DNA of 26,526 nucleotides from Clostridium sp. CAG:451 (GCA_000438295.1 FR901073.1:1-26526); one strand, 5' to 3'; positions 6,393 through 13,206 are shown, numbered from the stretch's first letter. Program-made: numbers and translations. Notes: generated from the sequence alone by a model not told the origin.

Positions 6393-6735
6393 ATTACACA
6401 TTGGATAAAAAAGCAAAAATTGATTTAGTCATATTAGATGAACGGATGTGGACAATGTACACAAGAAGTCCACATTAGAGAAATACTTATAGTACAGATA
6501 ATATCATAAATACAAATAATATAGATGTTACTTAGTCTGATAAATAAGGAAATTCGAATAATACTATAAGTATAAATAATACTGATAATATGGGAGCATC
6601 CACTACATGTGGTTCAGGAAAAAAATATAAAAATTGTTGTGGTAAATAAGCTCGTAAACTCGCATAAAATAAGGAATTGTGGGTTTTTCTGTGATTACAA
6701 TATTTAGATAATTTTGCATCAAAAAAGTGAGAAAT
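6393..6735 (+). pseudogene. Degenerate stretch ending in a second SEC-C relic (motif at 6608-6649)
   Basis: No intact gene lies here. One frame reads asparagine/threonine-rich text (about 6500-6600) with in-frame TAG and TAA stops and then 'TTCGSGKKYKNCCGK' followed by TAA at 6647-6649. That is a SEC-C zinc-binding tail almost identical to the relic at 5129-5167 (34 of 39 bases). It is the decayed 3' end of a gene, or a duplicate of the first relic. Nothing else is recognised up to the operator at 6736. Confidence 0.55.
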
Positions 6736-6753
6736 AAATAACAAGTGTTATTT
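6736..6753. promoter_or_regulatory. Palindromic operator 1 (AAATAACA-AG-TGTTATTT)
   Basis: A perfect 8+2+8 inverted repeat lies just upstream of the -35 element of the TetR gene. The same half-sites recur in operator 2; the centres are 54 bp apart. This arrangement is typical of TetR-family autoregulation. Confidence 0.75.
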
Positions 6754-6758
6754 TTATG

Positions 6759-6786
6759 TTGACAAATCAAAAATATGATGTATACT
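6759..6786 (+). promoter_or_regulatory. Strong sigma-70-type promoter of the TetR-methyltransferase operon
   Basis: TTGACA (6759-6764), a 16-base spacer and TATACT (6781-6786) form a near-consensus promoter. It is bracketed by two matching palindromes, so the bound repressor would block RNA polymerase. Confidence 0.8.
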
Positions 6787-6789
6787 ATT

Positions 6790-6807
6790 AAATAACAAAT
6801 GTTATTT
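6790..6807. promoter_or_regulatory. Palindromic operator 2 (AAATAACA-AA-TGTTATTT)
   Basis: It has the same two 8-base arms as operator 1 with only the central two bases changed. It overlaps the expected transcription start just downstream of the -10. Confidence 0.75.
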
Positions 6808-6829
6808 ATACATTTGTGAGGTGATGGCT

Positions 6830-7399
6830 ATGGCAAGAACAATTAAGTATTCTAAAGAAGATATATTAGAGAAAAGTGTTGATTTTATAAAGGCGTATGG
6901 TTATTCAAAACTAACAGTTAGAGAACTTGCTAATTATATAGGATGTTCGACACAACCAATATTTAAAAATTATGCTAATTTTGATATGTATAAGGATGAA
7001 CTTAAATTGTATTTAAGAAAAGATTATTCAGCTTTTATTCATAAATATGTAGATATAAAAGATTATTTATACACAATAAGTTATGCATATGCTTTCTATG
7101 CAAAGAAAGAACCAAACATATTCTTCACTTTGTTTATGACTGACTTTGCTGGTTCTAGAACAGTAGAAGAAGTATTAAATACTGATAGAAATATTGAAAC
7201 AATCAATGCAATGGTAAAGCAATACAAAATATCTTTAGAAGATGCAAAAAAAGTATATCGTGAAGTGAGATTCTATACTCATGGTATAGCAACACAATTA
7301 TGTGTTAATAGTATTAAATTAAACGATAGTGAAATCAAAGATTTAATTAAAAATAATATAGAAATAAATTTAAGGGGGATTAATTATGAATTTATATGA
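6830..7399 (+). CDS. TetR/AcrR-family transcriptional regulator
   Basis: The 189-residue protein has the usual TetR length. Its N-terminal HTH is visible as 'KEDILEKSVDFIKAYGYSKLTVRELANYIGCSTQPIFKNYANFD', where 'LTVRELANYIGCSTQPIFKNY' is the recognition-helix region. The C-terminal ligand domain is helical and aromatic. ATG 6830 is preferred (GAGGTG at 6817-6822); GTG 6821 and ATG 6824 are in frame but lie in or too near the ribosome binding site. It most likely represses its own operon through the two palindromes around its promoter. Its end (TGA) overlaps the start of the methyltransferase gene by 14 bases, so the methyltransferase is co-regulated. The inducing ligand is unknown. Confidence 0.88.
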   Translation: MARTIKYSKEDILEKSVDFIKAYGYSKLTVRELANYIGCSTQPIFKNYANFDMYKDELKLYLRKDYSAFIHKYVDIKDYLYTISYAYAFYAKKEPNIFFTLFMTDFAGSRTVEEVLNTDRNIETINAMVKQYKISLEDAKKVYREVRFYTHGIATQLCVNSIKLNDSEIKDLIKNNIEINLRGINYEFI

Positions 7400-8027
7400 A
7401 AGAAATCAAAAACAAAGAACATTCTTTAATGAGAAAATAGATTCATATGATGATGTACATAGTACTTATATGGAAACTAAAAAAACATTAGGGGATAGTT
7501 TAGACAAAGAAACTAAAAAAATATTAGACTTAGGAGCAGGTACAGGATTAGAATTAATTCACATATTTGAATTATTTCCAAGTGCTGAAGTTACAGTCAT
7601 AGATATTACCGAAAACATGCTTGAAGAATTAAGGAAAAGAAGCTTTGCAGAACATGTGATTACAATATGTGGAGATTTCTTTGAAGTTGAATTTGGAGGC
7701 AAATATGATGCAGTTATATCTACATCAGCTCTTCATCATTTTAAAAAGGAAGAGAAAATTAAACTATATAAGAAAATTTACGATTGTTTAAAAGAACATG
7801 GTCAATTCATTAATTGTGATAAAATTGCCTTAACTCAGGAAATAGAAGATGAACAGTTATATGAATTAGAGCATAATATAGAAAGTCATAAACATATAGA
7901 TACACCACTTACTGTTGAACATGAAATAGAAGCATTAAAAGGGGTTGGTTTTGAAGATATAACTTCAAGCAATGTTGATAAAGATGATTATACTCTTATT
8001 AAGGCTAGAAAAATCAAACGATTTTAG
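7386..8027 (+). CDS. Class I SAM-dependent methyltransferase
   Basis: The 213-residue product is a Rossmann-fold methyltransferase. Motif I is 'LDLGAGTGLE' at about residues 47-56, the acidic end of beta-2 is 'VTVIDITENML', motif II/III is 'ICGDFFEV' and post-motif text is 'YDAVISTSALHHF', all typical of small-molecule methyltransferases of the UbiE/COQ5-like group. Start ATG 7386 has AGGGGG nearby and overlaps the regulator's 3' end. A TetR-controlled methyltransferase suggests a response to a specific small molecule, for instance detoxification by methylation, but the substrate cannot be read from sequence. Confidence 0.85.
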   Translation: MNLYERNQKQRTFFNEKIDSYDDVHSTYMETKKTLGDSLDKETKKILDLGAGTGLELIHIFELFPSAEVTVIDITENMLEELRKRSFAEHVITICGDFFEVEFGGKYDAVISTSALHHFKKEEKIKLYKKIYDCLKEHGQFINCDKIALTQEIEDEQLYELEHNIESHKHIDTPLTVEHEIEALKGVGFEDITSSNVDKDDYTLIKARKIKRF

Positions 8028-8117
8028 TAGAGTTGTGAAAAAAGTTTATAATACTTGAATAAAAAATTACTCAAAAATTATTGGCTTGAGGTTTATAAAA
8101 TAAGGAATGCTATTACA

Positions 8118-8141
8118 AAAAATGTGATAACATTTTTCTTT
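8118..8141 (+). terminator. Probable intrinsic terminator after the TetR-methyltransferase operon
   Basis: AAAAATGT-GATA-ACATTTTT is a perfect 8-bp AT-rich hairpin followed by CTTTT. It lies about 90 bases past the methyltransferase stop; the stem is weak in G+C. Confidence 0.45.
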
Positions 8142-8179
8142 TGAAGATAGAATTATAAAATTTAAAGAAAATAATACTT

Positions 8180-8313
8180 ATGAATAAAGAAAAATAAATT
8201 TTACAACTTATAGAAGATAATAATGGAGTTATTACAACTAAAGAAAATGCTTAAAATGATATTAACAGAGTACTTTGACTTGTGTTTATTTCAAAACTTG
8301 TTCACAAAAATTA
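8180..8313 (+). pseudogene. AbiEi-type antitoxin N-terminal winged-helix relic
   Basis: From ATG 8180 one frame reads MNKEK-stop-ILQLIEDNNGVITTKENA-stop-NDINRVL-stop-LVFISKLVHKN-stop. The block 'ILQLIEDNNGVITTKE...NDINRV..L..LV' resembles the N-terminal winged helix of AbiEi-like type IV antitoxins ('ITTKEAxxxGIxRxxLxxLVxxGxLxR'). Three internal stops make it a dead gene and no AbiEii toxin follows. The identification rests on a short segment. The rest of 8028-8395 shows no gene. Confidence 0.45.
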
Positions 8314-8395
8314 AAATTATGTAGTAAAATAAAGGTGTGAACATAATTATATTTGTTAATATCTTTTAAAATCTAAGTAGGAATGAGAAAAAAGA

Positions 8396-8695
8396 TTGAA
8401 AAAAGATTTAGTAACAGCAGAAATAATAGTTAAAGAAAATAAAGTAGGAATACTAAGAGTTAGAAATGTTAATTATATTTCTTTAACTGATTTGCTTCAT
8501 TTAGTTATATTAAACAATCTACAAAACACAAATGCAGAACTAATTAAAGAAAAAATTCCACAAGGTGAAAGATTAATAAGACTTAATAATTCGGCAAGAA
8601 GACAATTGAAAGTCTTAAAAGATAACAAAAATATGAAAGATTTAGAGTTATTACAAAAACAAGTTAATAAAGAAAATAATTTAAAATTATTATAA
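8396..8695 (+). pseudogene. KilA-N domain protein with a large internal in-frame deletion
   Basis: The 99-codon frame joins the start of a KilA-N protein ('VTAEIIVKENKVGILRVRNVNYISLTDL') to what looks like the end of the same kind of protein ('LNNLQNTNAELIKEKIPQGERLIRLN'). Full-length relatives are about 250-280 residues, so the DNA-binding KilA-N core has been removed with the frame kept. The only start is TTG at 8396, with a poorly spaced AGGA, so translation is doubtful. KilA-N proteins are phage and island genes of uncertain role. It ends 16 bases before the bile salt hydrolase ATG and may share its transcript. Confidence 0.6.
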
Positions 8696-8711
8696 GAAAA
8701 GAGGAAAAAAT

Positions 8712-9686
8712 ATGTGTACAGCTGCAACTTATAAAACAAAAGATTTCTATTTTGGTAGAACATTAGATTATGAATACTCGTATAATGAAGAAGTTACTAT
8801 AACACCAAGAAATTATGAATTTAAATTTAGAAGAGTTAAGAACTTAAATAGTCATTATGCAATAATAGGTATGGCATATATAATGAATGATTATCCTTTA
8901 TATTATGATGCTGTAAATGAAAAAGGTTTAGCAATAGCAGGATTAAATTTTGTTGGTAATGCCCATTATAATGAAGAACAAAAAGAAAAAGAAAATGTAG
9001 CTCAATTTGAATTAATTCCTTACTTATTAAGTCAGTGTTCTTCTGTAAAAGAAGCTAGAATGTTATTACAAAAAATAAATATTACCAATGATAAATTTAA
9101 TAGTGACCTACCACTTGCTCAATTACATTGGATTATATCTGATAAAGAAGAATCTATTACTTTGGAGTCAGTAAAAGAAGGAATTAAAATATATGATAAT
9201 CCAGTAGGTGTGTTAACCAATAATCCCACATTTGATAAGCAGTTATTCAATTTAAACAATTATAGTCAATTATCTACAGAAAATAAAGAAAATACTTTTA
9301 ATAGTAAACTAACCTTTGATACATACAGTAGAGGAATGGGAGGATTGGGTTTACCTGGTGATTTATCAAGTATGTCACGATTTGTTAGAGTAGCATTTGT
9401 TAAAATGAATTCTTTATCAAAAGAAGATGAATGTGAAAGCGTAAGTCAATTCTTTCATATTTTAAATTCGGTTGATCAACAAAGAGGCTGTTGTAATTTA
9501 GGAAAAAATAAATTTGAGATTACTATATATACTTCTTGTTGCAATACTAGTAAAGGTATCTATTATTATACAACCTATAATAATCATCAAATTAGTGCTG
9601 TAGATATGCATAAAGAAGAACTTAATAGCAATTTATTAATTCATTACCCCTTGATAACAGGTGAACAAATTAAGTTCCAAAACTAA
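8712..9686 (+). CDS. bsh: Bile salt hydrolase (choloylglycine hydrolase family)
   Basis: The 324-residue enzyme hydrolyses the amide bond of glycine- or taurine-conjugated bile acids. It is an Ntn hydrolase: Met1 is removed and Cys2 ('MCTAAT') becomes the nucleophile. Other active-site residues expected in the family are present: R16 and D19 ('FGRTLDY'), N79 ('AGLNF'), N170 ('VLTNNPTF') and R223 ('SRFVR'). 'GMGGLGLPGDLSSMSRF' and 'TIYTSCCN' agree with clostridial-type bile salt hydrolases rather than with penicillin V acylases, which share the fold and remain the alternative. There is no signal peptide, so it is cytoplasmic. The ribosome binding site is AGAGGA. Its last eight residues ('GEQIKFQN') are duplicated at the end of the Nudix protein. 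It indicates life in the vertebrate gut. Confidence 0.92.
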   Translation: MCTAATYKTKDFYFGRTLDYEYSYNEEVTITPRNYEFKFRRVKNLNSHYAIIGMAYIMNDYPLYYDAVNEKGLAIAGLNFVGNAHYNEEQKEKENVAQFELIPYLLSQCSSVKEARMLLQKINITNDKFNSDLPLAQLHWIISDKEESITLESVKEGIKIYDNPVGVLTNNPTFDKQLFNLNNYSQLSTENKENTFNSKLTFDTYSRGMGGLGLPGDLSSMSRFVRVAFVKMNSLSKEDECESVSQFFHILNSVDQQRGCCNLGKNKFEITIYTSCCNTSKGIYYYTTYNNHQISAVDMHKEELNSNLLIHYPLITGEQIKFQN

Positions 9687-9720
9687 AGGGGAAAGAGAAA
9701 AATGAAAGTTCAAAAAATAA
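9661..9720 (+). repeat. 60-bp direct repeat, copy A
   Basis: This copy spans the last codons of the bile salt hydrolase gene, the spacer AAAGGGGAAAGAG and an ATGAAAGTTCAAAA start. It matches 10891-10949 at 55 of 60 aligned columns (four substitutions and one single-base gap), 1230 bases apart start to start, and flanks the HAD-Nudix pair. Confidence 0.85.
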
Positions 9721-9746
9721 TATATAATGGATATTTGGAGGTATAG
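9702..9746 (+). pseudogene. Stub of the downstream membrane-protein gene (14 codons)
   Basis: ATG 9702 starts 'MKVQKIIYNGYLEV' and stops at TAG 9744-9746. The first five residues equal the start of the membrane protein at 10931 ('MKVQKLIK'), and it sits in the same position relative to the repeat. It is what remains of that gene's original start behind the bile salt hydrolase gene; its tail now supplies the GGAGG for the HAD gene. Confidence 0.65.
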
Positions 9747-9748
9747 AA

Positions 9749-10318
9749 ATGAAAACAATAGCACTTGATTTGGATGGAGTTGTATTTGATTCTGAAAATT
9801 TATATAGAGTATATACAGAAATATATGATGTAGAAAAGAATGGAAAAGATAATATTATAGATAATACTCAGAGAATATTTCAAAAGAGATATAATTGGAC
9901 TGAAGAAGAGTTTAAGGAGTTTTATAATACTAATGTAGAGAAAATATTAACTACAGCAAATTTCATGACTGGTGTTGCTATAGTATTAAATAAACTAAAA
10001 AATCATTTTAAATTTATTGTAGTAACATCTAGAAATGACTTTGAGACTGAAATAGCAAGAGAAAAATTAAAAACTATTGGATTTGAAAATATTAAAATCT
10101 TTAATAATGAACATCATAAAATAGAGAAGTTATTAGAGGAACATGTTGATTATATAATTGACGATGACGATAATATTTGTATAAACGCAGCTGATAATGG
10201 AATATGTGCGTTGTATTTTAAAAATAATGCATCAAATAAAGTTGATAAAGAAAAAGTTATAAATGTAAATAACTGGGGAGAGATATATAAATACCTAATG
10301 TTAAATGAAGGAGAGTAG
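9749..10318 (+). CDS. HAD-superfamily phosphatase-like hydrolase
   Basis: The 189-residue protein has HAD motif I 'DLDGVVFDS' (nucleophile D7, acid/base D9), motif II 'VVTSRN' and motif III/IV 'VDYIIDDDDN'. It should remove phosphate from a small molecule such as a nucleotide or sugar phosphate. The helical insert after motif I (about 15-80) is a C1-type cap, as in 5'-nucleotidase-like members. GGAGG at 9737-9741 precedes the ATG. Its stop lies one base before the Nudix ATG, so the two are a coupled pair, possibly for nucleotide or metabolite clean-up. The pair lies between two copies of a 60-bp repeat and is probably an acquired cassette. Confidence 0.82.
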   Translation: MKTIALDLDGVVFDSENLYRVYTEIYDVEKNGKDNIIDNTQRIFQKRYNWTEEEFKEFYNTNVEKILTTANFMTGVAIVLNKLKNHFKFIVVTSRNDFETEIAREKLKTIGFENIKIFNNEHHKIEKLLEEHVDYIIDDDDNICINAADNGICALYFKNNASNKVDKEKVINVNNWGEIYKYLMLNEGE

Positions 10319-10319
10319 T

Positions 10320-10916
10320 ATGAAATTAAAAAATATGAGAGAATATACTCATGAAGAATTTGTTAATCTAGTTTTAAGTTTAAGTGAAGATGAATTATTA
10401 AATTTAAGTAAAAATTATGGAGGATATCCAGTATTATTTAGGATGGCTTTAGATAGTAGAATCTGTCATATACCTTTTATACAAACTGGAGCTGCCATTG
10501 TTATTGAAAATGATAAAGGTGAAATACTACTTCAAGAAAGAACGGATAGAAATAAATGGGGACTACCAGGAGGATGTCAAGAGCTTGGAGAAGATTTAAG
10601 AGAAACTGCAGTAAGAGAAGCTTATGAAGAAACAGGATTAAAAATAGAGGCAAATCGTATTATTCTAATAGATACATTATCTGGCAAATCGAGAAAGAAT
10701 AGTTATCCAAATGGAGATATAGTTTATAACAATACATCACTTTATTTAGCAAAAGTATCTAATATTGACGTTAATAATTTAAAAGGTGATTCTGAAACTA
10801 AAAGATTAAAATTCTTTAAACCAGAGGATGTACCTGAAAATTTAATGGATAAAGATTTAATTAATTTCTACTTAAATTATTTAAATAAAGGAGAACAAAT
10901 TAAATTTCAAAACTAA
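10320..10916 (+). CDS. Nudix hydrolase with a C-terminal tail copied from the bile salt hydrolase
   Basis: The 198-residue protein has a complete Nudix box: G85, E91, R99, E100, E103, E104 and G106 ('REAYEETGL'), preceded by 'NKWGLPGG'. It should hydrolyse a nucleoside diphosphate linked to another moiety using Mg2+. The N-terminal helical part (1-50, 'EEFVNLVLSLSEDELL') is typical of longer Nudix proteins that use 'YGGYPVL'-type lead-ins. ATG 10320 is chosen because AGGAG lies six bases upstream; ATG 10305 lies within the HAD gene before that site. The last residues 'KGEQIKFQN' match the bile salt hydrolase C-terminus at protein and DNA level, so the tail came from the duplicated repeat and is not a family feature. 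Confidence 0.9.
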   Translation: MKLKNMREYTHEEFVNLVLSLSEDELLNLSKNYGGYPVLFRMALDSRICHIPFIQTGAAIVIENDKGEILLQERTDRNKWGLPGGCQELGEDLRETAVREAYEETGLKIEANRIILIDTLSGKSRKNSYPNGDIVYNNTSLYLAKVSNIDVNNLKGDSETKRLKFFKPEDVPENLMDKDLINFYLNYLNKGEQIKFQN

Positions 10917-10949
10917 AGGGGAAGAGAAAAATGAAAGTTCAAAAATTAA
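10891..10949 (+). repeat. 60-bp direct repeat, copy B
   Basis: This copy spans the end of the Nudix gene, the spacer and the first codons of the membrane-protein gene. It is the partner of 9661-9720 and marks the right border of the HAD-Nudix insertion. Confidence 0.85.
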
Positions 10950-11761
10950 TCAAAATGGCTTATAAAGAAAATAAAAGAAGTTCTCTAGCTATATATTTAA
11001 TATTGAGATTTTTAGTTATATTATGTATGGTGCTTCAACTTATAAGAGGAGATTTAAATAATGCTTTATTATGTTTATTATCATTAATACTATTATTTGC
11101 ACCATTATTTATTCAAAATAAATTTGAAATAACTTTGCCAGATGGATTAGAAATAGCTATATACTTATTTATATTTTCTGCTGAAATATTAGGTGAAATT
11201 AATAATTTCTATGGAATAATTCCTTATTGGGATACAATGTTACATACAATTAATGGATTTTTAGCGACAGCTGTTGGTTTTTCCTTAGTAAATTTATTAA
11301 ACAATAATAGTACACATATTAATTTATCACCATTTTATTTGTGCTTAGTAGCTTTTTGTTTTTCTATGACAATAGGAGTATTATGGGAATTTTTTGAATA
11401 TGGAAGCGATAAAATTTTAAAACTCGATATGCAAAAAGATACGATTGTACAAGAAATATCATCAGTAGCATTAAATCCTGATGGTAAAAATAAGCCAGTC
11501 ATAATTGATAATATTGGAAAAACAGTTATTTATGATACTAAGGGAAATATAATCCAAACAATAGATAATGGTTACTTAGATATAGGTATAAACGATACTA
11601 TGAAAGATTTATTTGTTAACTTTGTTGGTGCTTTAGTATTTAGTTTCTTTGCTTACTTTGGTTTGAAACATAATGAAGATAATTTATTTATAAATAATTT
11701 TGTTCCAACAAAAGGTAAAAGAAAAATGGCAAAATCTGTAGCAAAATTTTTATCAAAATGA
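10931..11761 (+). CDS. Polytopic membrane protein (DUF2238/YjdF-like)
   Basis: The 276-residue protein has about six hydrophobic helices. The first three lie in residues 20-95, then come 'PYWDTMLHTINGFLATAVGF' and 'FSMTIGVLWEFFEYGSDK', and a last helix is at about 228-247. The 'WDTxLHxxxG' and 'WExxEYxxD' motifs within membrane segments recall DUF2238/YjdF-type proteins, whose function is unknown. A soluble loop of about 60 residues ('VNPDGKNKPVI'-like) precedes the last helix, followed by a basic tail. GGGGAAGAG upstream of ATG 10931 comes from the repeat. A terminator follows. Before the HAD-Nudix insertion it directly followed the bile salt hydrolase gene, so the two may be functionally linked. 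Confidence 0.65.
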   Translation: MKVQKLIKMAYKENKRSSLAIYLILRFLVILCMVLQLIRGDLNNALLCLLSLILLFAPLFIQNKFEITLPDGLEIAIYLFIFSAEILGEINNFYGIIPYWDTMLHTINGFLATAVGFSLVNLLNNNSTHINLSPFYLCLVAFCFSMTIGVLWEFFEYGSDKILKLDMQKDTIVQEISSVALNPDGKNKPVIIDNIGKTVIYDTKGNIIQTIDNGYLDIGINDTMKDLFVNFVGALVFSFFAYFGLKHNEDNLFINNFVPTKGKRKMAKSVAKFLSK

Positions 11762-11773
11762 TATTTATAATAG

Positions 11774-11797
11774 ACTATTCAAAGGAATAGTTTTTTT
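11774..11797 (+). terminator. Intrinsic terminator after the bile salt hydrolase region
   Basis: ACTATTC-AAAG-GAATAGT followed by a run of T ends the unit about 12 bases past the membrane-protein stop. Confidence 0.85.
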
Positions 11798-11851
11798 CTT
11801 TAACAGTAGAATTATTATTATTTTTGTATATTATACTAATAGGAGGTTGTT

Positions 11852-12007
11852 ATGTACAATAATGATACTTTTTAAAAGTAAAAAAAAGAATAGATAAATG
11901 TGGAAATAACAAATCCTCAAGCTCCACTTAGAAACTTTACATTAATGGATGCTAGTTATCCAAATATACCAATTATGGATGGACAAATAATACTTCAAGA
12001 TAATTAA
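11852..12007 (+). pseudogene. Small gene with three premature stops, own ribosome binding site and terminator
   Basis: An excellent ribosome binding site (AGGAGG at 11841-11846) precedes ATG 11852. The frame continues to TAA 12005-12007 but has TAA at 11873, TAA at 11879 and TAG at 11891. The second part reads 'VEITNPQAPLRNFTLMDASY' and then 'PNIPIMDGQIILQDN', which is clean protein-like text of unknown family. Terminators lie on both sides, so this was a stand-alone gene of about 51 codons. The stops look like recent decay because the rest of the frame is undisturbed. All three stop codons are used normally by neighbours, so recoding is unlikely. Confidence 0.55.
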
Positions 12008-12008
12008 T

Positions 12009-12032
12009 AAAAGGCTATAGAAAGGCCTTTTT
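12009..12032 (+). terminator. Intrinsic terminator of the small pseudogene
   Basis: AAAAGGC, a 9-base loop and GCCTTTT with trailing T form a compact terminator immediately after the pseudogene stop. Confidence 0.75.
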
Positions 12033-12156
12033 CTTTAACACTAGCATCATCTGCTTAACTTAAAAGTTCAAAAAAATAATAAGGGATATAATGCTAGAAA
12101 ATATATTGAAAAGAACAATTAAATTATATATAATCAAGTTATGGGGGACTTATTAT

Positions 12157-12642
12157 ATGGAAAAAATTAATTCTGAAATTTTAATATCAACACTATTTCT
12201 CATAGGCTTTGATAGAGTTGATTCTTTATTATTTAAATACGCTTTAGGAAAACTATCTATTGATAATATAGAAAAAAAAGAGTTTATATTTAAAGATGAG
12301 GAACTTAGTGGAACATTTAACAAGTATGTTGATTTTAATGGAAATTTCTATAGTTTGAAAAATAATTATAGTTTAGATACTAATGTTCCATTAGTATCAG
12401 GTTCAAGTAAAATTTTACCATTAAGAAAAGTTATAAACATTAATGATAAATTACTAAAGTATTTTAGTTCTATAGATTTTACAACAATTATTTCTAGAAA
12501 AGTTAATGATATTGGATGTGATAACTTGAACGATTTTGATTATTTATTTAGTGAAAAAGAAAAACAAATACTATTTAATAAGTCAGAAGATACTACATAT
12601 TTAAAGCTTTCAAAAGTATTAAGTAAAACTAATAAACAGTAA
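12157..12642 (+). CDS. Hypothetical protein (161 aa)
   Basis: I do not recognise this family. ATG 12157 is chosen because GGGGG lies 9 bases upstream; the longer frame from ATG 12091 lacks a ribosome binding site. The product is a mix of hydrophobic and charged residues without a signal peptide or clear membrane span. It starts 'INSEILISTLFLIGFDRVDSLL' and contains 'FKDEELSGTFNKYVDFNGNFYSLKNNYSLD', a beta-rich-looking middle with many aromatic and asparagine residues. It seems to be a cytosolic orphan. The GNAT gene follows after 50 bases and may be on the same transcript. Confidence 0.5.
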   Translation: MEKINSEILISTLFLIGFDRVDSLLFKYALGKLSIDNIEKKEFIFKDEELSGTFNKYVDFNGNFYSLKNNYSLDTNVPLVSGSSKILPLRKVININDKLLKYFSSIDFTTIISRKVNDIGCDNLNDFDYLFSEKEKQILFNKSEDTTYLKLSKVLSKTNKQ

Positions 12643-12692
12643 TTAAAATAACAATATTTAAGAATAATCATTATATAGTAAAGGAGATAAAT

Positions 12693-13196
12693 ATGGACTA
12701 TATTATAAGAAAAATGAATAAAAATGATTGCTTTTCTGTAGCAAGAATAGTAACAACTGCATGGAATGAAACTTATAGAGGTATAGTAAACGATGAATTT
12801 TTAGATAATCTTTATTTAAATGAACAAGAAAGAGCAAATAATTTCTATAAAGAGTTTGATGAGAATATTAACCACCAATATGTTCTTGAAATAAATAATG
12901 AAATAGTAGGTTTCATTAATGTAGATGTGTCTGACGATTCTCAATATAATGATTGTGGAGAGTTGTATGCTTTATACTTGATAAATGATTATAAAGGACA
13001 TGGTTATGGTAGAAAGCTATTTGCTATGGCAATTAAAGAATTAAAAAATATGGGATTTACAAAGATGATAGTAGGTTGTTTAGCAGCTAATCCTACAAAT
13101 GAATTTTATAAACATATGGGTGGAAAATTAATAAAACAAAGAGTGTTTGAAAAACTAAAATCACCTGAAAATGTATATTTGTTTGAAAAAATATAA
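12693..13196 (+). CDS. GNAT-family N-acetyltransferase
   Basis: The 167-residue enzyme starts 'MDYIIRKMNKNDCFSVARI' and has 'AWNETYRGIV', common in GNAT proteins of the YitI/PhnO-like groups. Motif A is 'LYALYLINDYKGHGYGRKL', with the acetyl-CoA pyrophosphate loop 'KGHGYG'. Motif B is 'LAANPTNEFYKHMGGKLI'. It transfers acetyl from acetyl-CoA to an unknown amine. AGGAG at 12682-12686 precedes the ATG. It is unrelated in detail to the GNAT at 5339 (different N-terminus and motif B). A terminator follows 10 bases after its stop. Confidence 0.88.
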   Translation: MDYIIRKMNKNDCFSVARIVTTAWNETYRGIVNDEFLDNLYLNEQERANNFYKEFDENINHQYVLEINNEIVGFINVDVSDDSQYNDCGELYALYLINDYKGHGYGRKLFAMAIKELKNMGFTKMIVGCLAANPTNEFYKHMGGKLIKQRVFEKLKSPENVYLFEKI

Positions 13197-13206
13197 TTAT
13201 AGAAAT

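Noticed and set aside
6532..6744. Leftward 70-codon frame across the SEC-C relic
   Set aside because: It is the antisense of the degenerate coding frame, runs up to the TetR operator and has no ribosome binding site.
11852..12007. Stop-codon reassignment (TAA/TAG read as Gln) to explain the stops in the relics
   Set aside because: Intact neighbours end normally at TAA, TAG and TGA, and the relics also lack starts or lack whole domains, so decay explains them better.
12068..12085. Third copy of the repeat around AAAGTTCAAAAAA
   Set aside because: Only about 15 AT-rich bases match 9705-9720, with no similarity on either side, so chance is likely.
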